From contig JAEWKZ010000055.1 of assembly GCA_023393525.1 (NCBI GenBank), forward strand, positions 1 through 64,000: 64,000 nt of DNA, given 5' to 3'. Shown piece by piece: positions 62,885 to 64,000 of the stretch. Every line of letters starts with the position of its first letter. Within the stretch, counting starts at the first letter, position 1. Below the pieces are notes generated by a model that was given only the letters and a program-made list of their open reading frames with translations, searched no databases and was not told where the DNA came from. This DNA is from Pseudomonadota bacterium. Its GTDB lineage: Bacteria > Desulfobacterota > Desulfovibrionia > Desulfovibrionales > Desulfomicrobiaceae. The translations under genes and the position numbers were made by a program.

Positions 62885-64000
62885 ATGCTGAGTAAGGATC
62901 TGGAGAGAATCATTGGGAACGCTGTGCGCGAGGTCAAGCTGCGCCAGCACGAGTTTTTGACCCTGGAGCACCTGCTCTACAGCTACACGCTGGACGCGCA
63001 CGGGCAGAGCCTGCTTGCGGGTTGCGGCATCGATCTGGAGCGTCTGCGCAAGCAGCTGGCCCAGTTTTTCATCGATCATCTCGATGTCAGTCCGCGCCCG
63101 GAGCACGAGATCGTGCAGACCGTCAGCGTGCAGCGGGCCATGCAGCGCGCCATCCTGCACATCCAGTCCTCGGGCAAGTCCCAGGTCCAGGCGGGTGACT
63201 TTCTGGCGGCCATGCTCGAAGAGGAGGACGCGTTCGCGGTCTATTACCTCAAGGCCCAGGGGCTGACGCGCCTGGCCGTGCTCGAATACATTTCCCACCA
63301 GCTTCCCGACGCGGGCGGCGCGATGGAGAGCGAGACCAAAGAGGGCGGCAAGCAGAGCGCCCTGGACAAATACACCGTTGATCTGGTGGCCAGGGCCCGC
63401 GAAGGCAAAATCGACCCGCTGGTCGGGCGCGACGAGGAACTCAAGCGCACCCTGCAGGTATTGGCCCGGCGCAAGAAGAACAACCCCATCTTCGTGGGCG
63501 ATCCCGGCGTGGGCAAGACCGCCGTGGCCGAAGGCCTGGCGCTCAAGATCGCGCGCGGCGAGGTGCCTGAGCAGTTCGCCCAGGCCCGCATCTTCGCTCT
63601 CGACATGGGCAGCCTCCTGGCCGGAACCAAGTATCGCGGCGATTTCGAGGGCAGGCTCAAGGGCGTGATTTCCGAGCTCAAGGCCATGGACGGGGCCATC
63701 CTGTGCATTGACGAGATCCACACCATCGTCGGCGCGGGCTCCACCAGCGGCGGGTCCATGGACGCCTCCAACATTCTGAAGCCCGTGCTGGCCTCGGGCG
63801 AGTTGCGCTGCATCGGCTCCACCACCTACGAGGAATACAAGAATCATTTCGAGAAGGACCGCGCCCTGTCCCGGCGCTTCCAGAAGATCGACATCGTCGA
63901 GCCCTCCGTGGCCGAGAGCGAGAAGATCCTCATGGGCCTTCGCCCCTATTACGAGGATTTTCACGGAGTGAAGTATCAGCCTTCGGCCATTTCCGCCGCC
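62885..64000 (+). CDS. clpA: ATP-dependent Clp protease ATP-binding subunit ClpA (3' end outside window)
   Basis: The frame is open for 372 codons to the edge of the window. The N-terminal double Clp-N repeat (LSKDLERIIGNAVREVKLRQ; QRAMQRAILHIQ) is followed by a charged linker and the first AAA domain: DPLVGRDEELKRTLQVLARR, Walker A GDPGVGKTAV, Walker B ILCIDEIHTIVG. ClpA unfolds substrates for ClpP; ClpS is the gene just upstream, as in proteobacteria. The rest of the first and all of the second AAA domain lie beyond the window. Confidence 0.95.
   Translation, partial: MLSKDLERIIGNAVREVKLRQHEFLTLEHLLYSYTLDAHGQSLLAGCGIDLERLRKQLAQFFIDHLDVSPRPEHEIVQTVSVQRAMQRAILHIQSSGKSQVQAGDFLAAMLEEEDAFAVYYLKAQGLTRLAVLEYISHQLPDAGGAMESETKEGGKQSALDKYTVDLVARAREGKIDPLVGRDEELKRTLQVLARRKKNNPIFVGDPGVGKTAVAEGLALKIARGEVPEQFAQARIFALDMGSLLAGTKYRGDFEGRLKGVISELKAMDGAILCIDEIHTIVGAGSTSGGSMDASNILKPVLASGELRCIGSTTYEEYKNHFEKDRALSRRFQKIDIVEPSVAESEKILMGLRPYYEDFHGVKYQPSAISAA

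Noticed and set aside
1..64000. CRISPR array or tRNA gene
   Set aside because: No regularly spaced repeat-spacer pattern and no cloverleaf sequence noticed on either strand.

Overview
The window looks like a chromosome segment of a sulfate-reducing deltaproteobacterium of the Desulfovibrionales (Desulfomicrobium- or Desulfovibrio-like). I infer this from the NrfHA nitrite reductase pair, a selenocysteine-encoding peroxiredoxin, corrinoid methyltransferase-type genes, a MOT1-type transporter next to a molybdenum storage-like protein, and high G+C with strong AGGAGG ribosome sites. No search could be run, so the genus is an inference.

Bases 1-16,270 are a foreign, AT-rich accessory region. It opens with an IS5-like transposase. 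Next comes a compact block (1.5-10.1 kb) of eight genes: a small membrane protein, a DGQHR (DndB-like) protein, three divergent ParB-fold paralogues, a small PD-(D/E)XK-type nuclease, a short SNF2-type helicase and a radical SAM enzyme. It matches no named defence or DNA-modification system that I can recall and is the main candidate for an undescribed system. After a decayed IS3-family transposase and other debris (10.4-12.2 kb) comes an integrative-element module: a RepA-like AAA ATPase flanked by oppositely oriented TTATCACC repeats, a frameshifted XRE-type regulator, a tyrosine integrase and an AlpA-like excisionase. The right edge abuts a 6-phosphofructokinase gene that lacks its N-terminal third, so the element or its rearrangement appears to split pfkA.

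Bases 16.3-34.5 kb are G+C-rich core and semi-core genes: a ferredoxin-type protein, a periplasmic binding protein, an M48 protease, an MDR oxidoreductase, an acyl-CoA synthetase, a DUF4143 ATPase with a three-palindrome operator array, a methyltransferase with a Crp/Fnr regulator, a degenerate GGDEF-EAL protein, a HicAB toxin-antitoxin pair and a BMP-type nucleoside ABC importer.

Bases 34.7-51.3 kb hold a corrinoid protein / MtaA-like / DUF1638 / hybrid histidine kinase operon, a YbhGFSR-like efflux operon, a selenoprotein peroxiredoxin with its SECIS hairpin, nrfHA with a divergent response regulator, an RRM RNA-binding protein and a haem-binding (DUF3365) histidine kinase.

Bases 51.5-64 kb hold a MOT1 transporter plus molybdenum storage-like pair, a PadR / CPA2 antiporter / DUF1538 / DUF1538 / PII-like operon, a DUF4139 protein, a CoA-disulfide reductase with a rhodanese domain, and clpS-clpA, with clpA running off the right edge.
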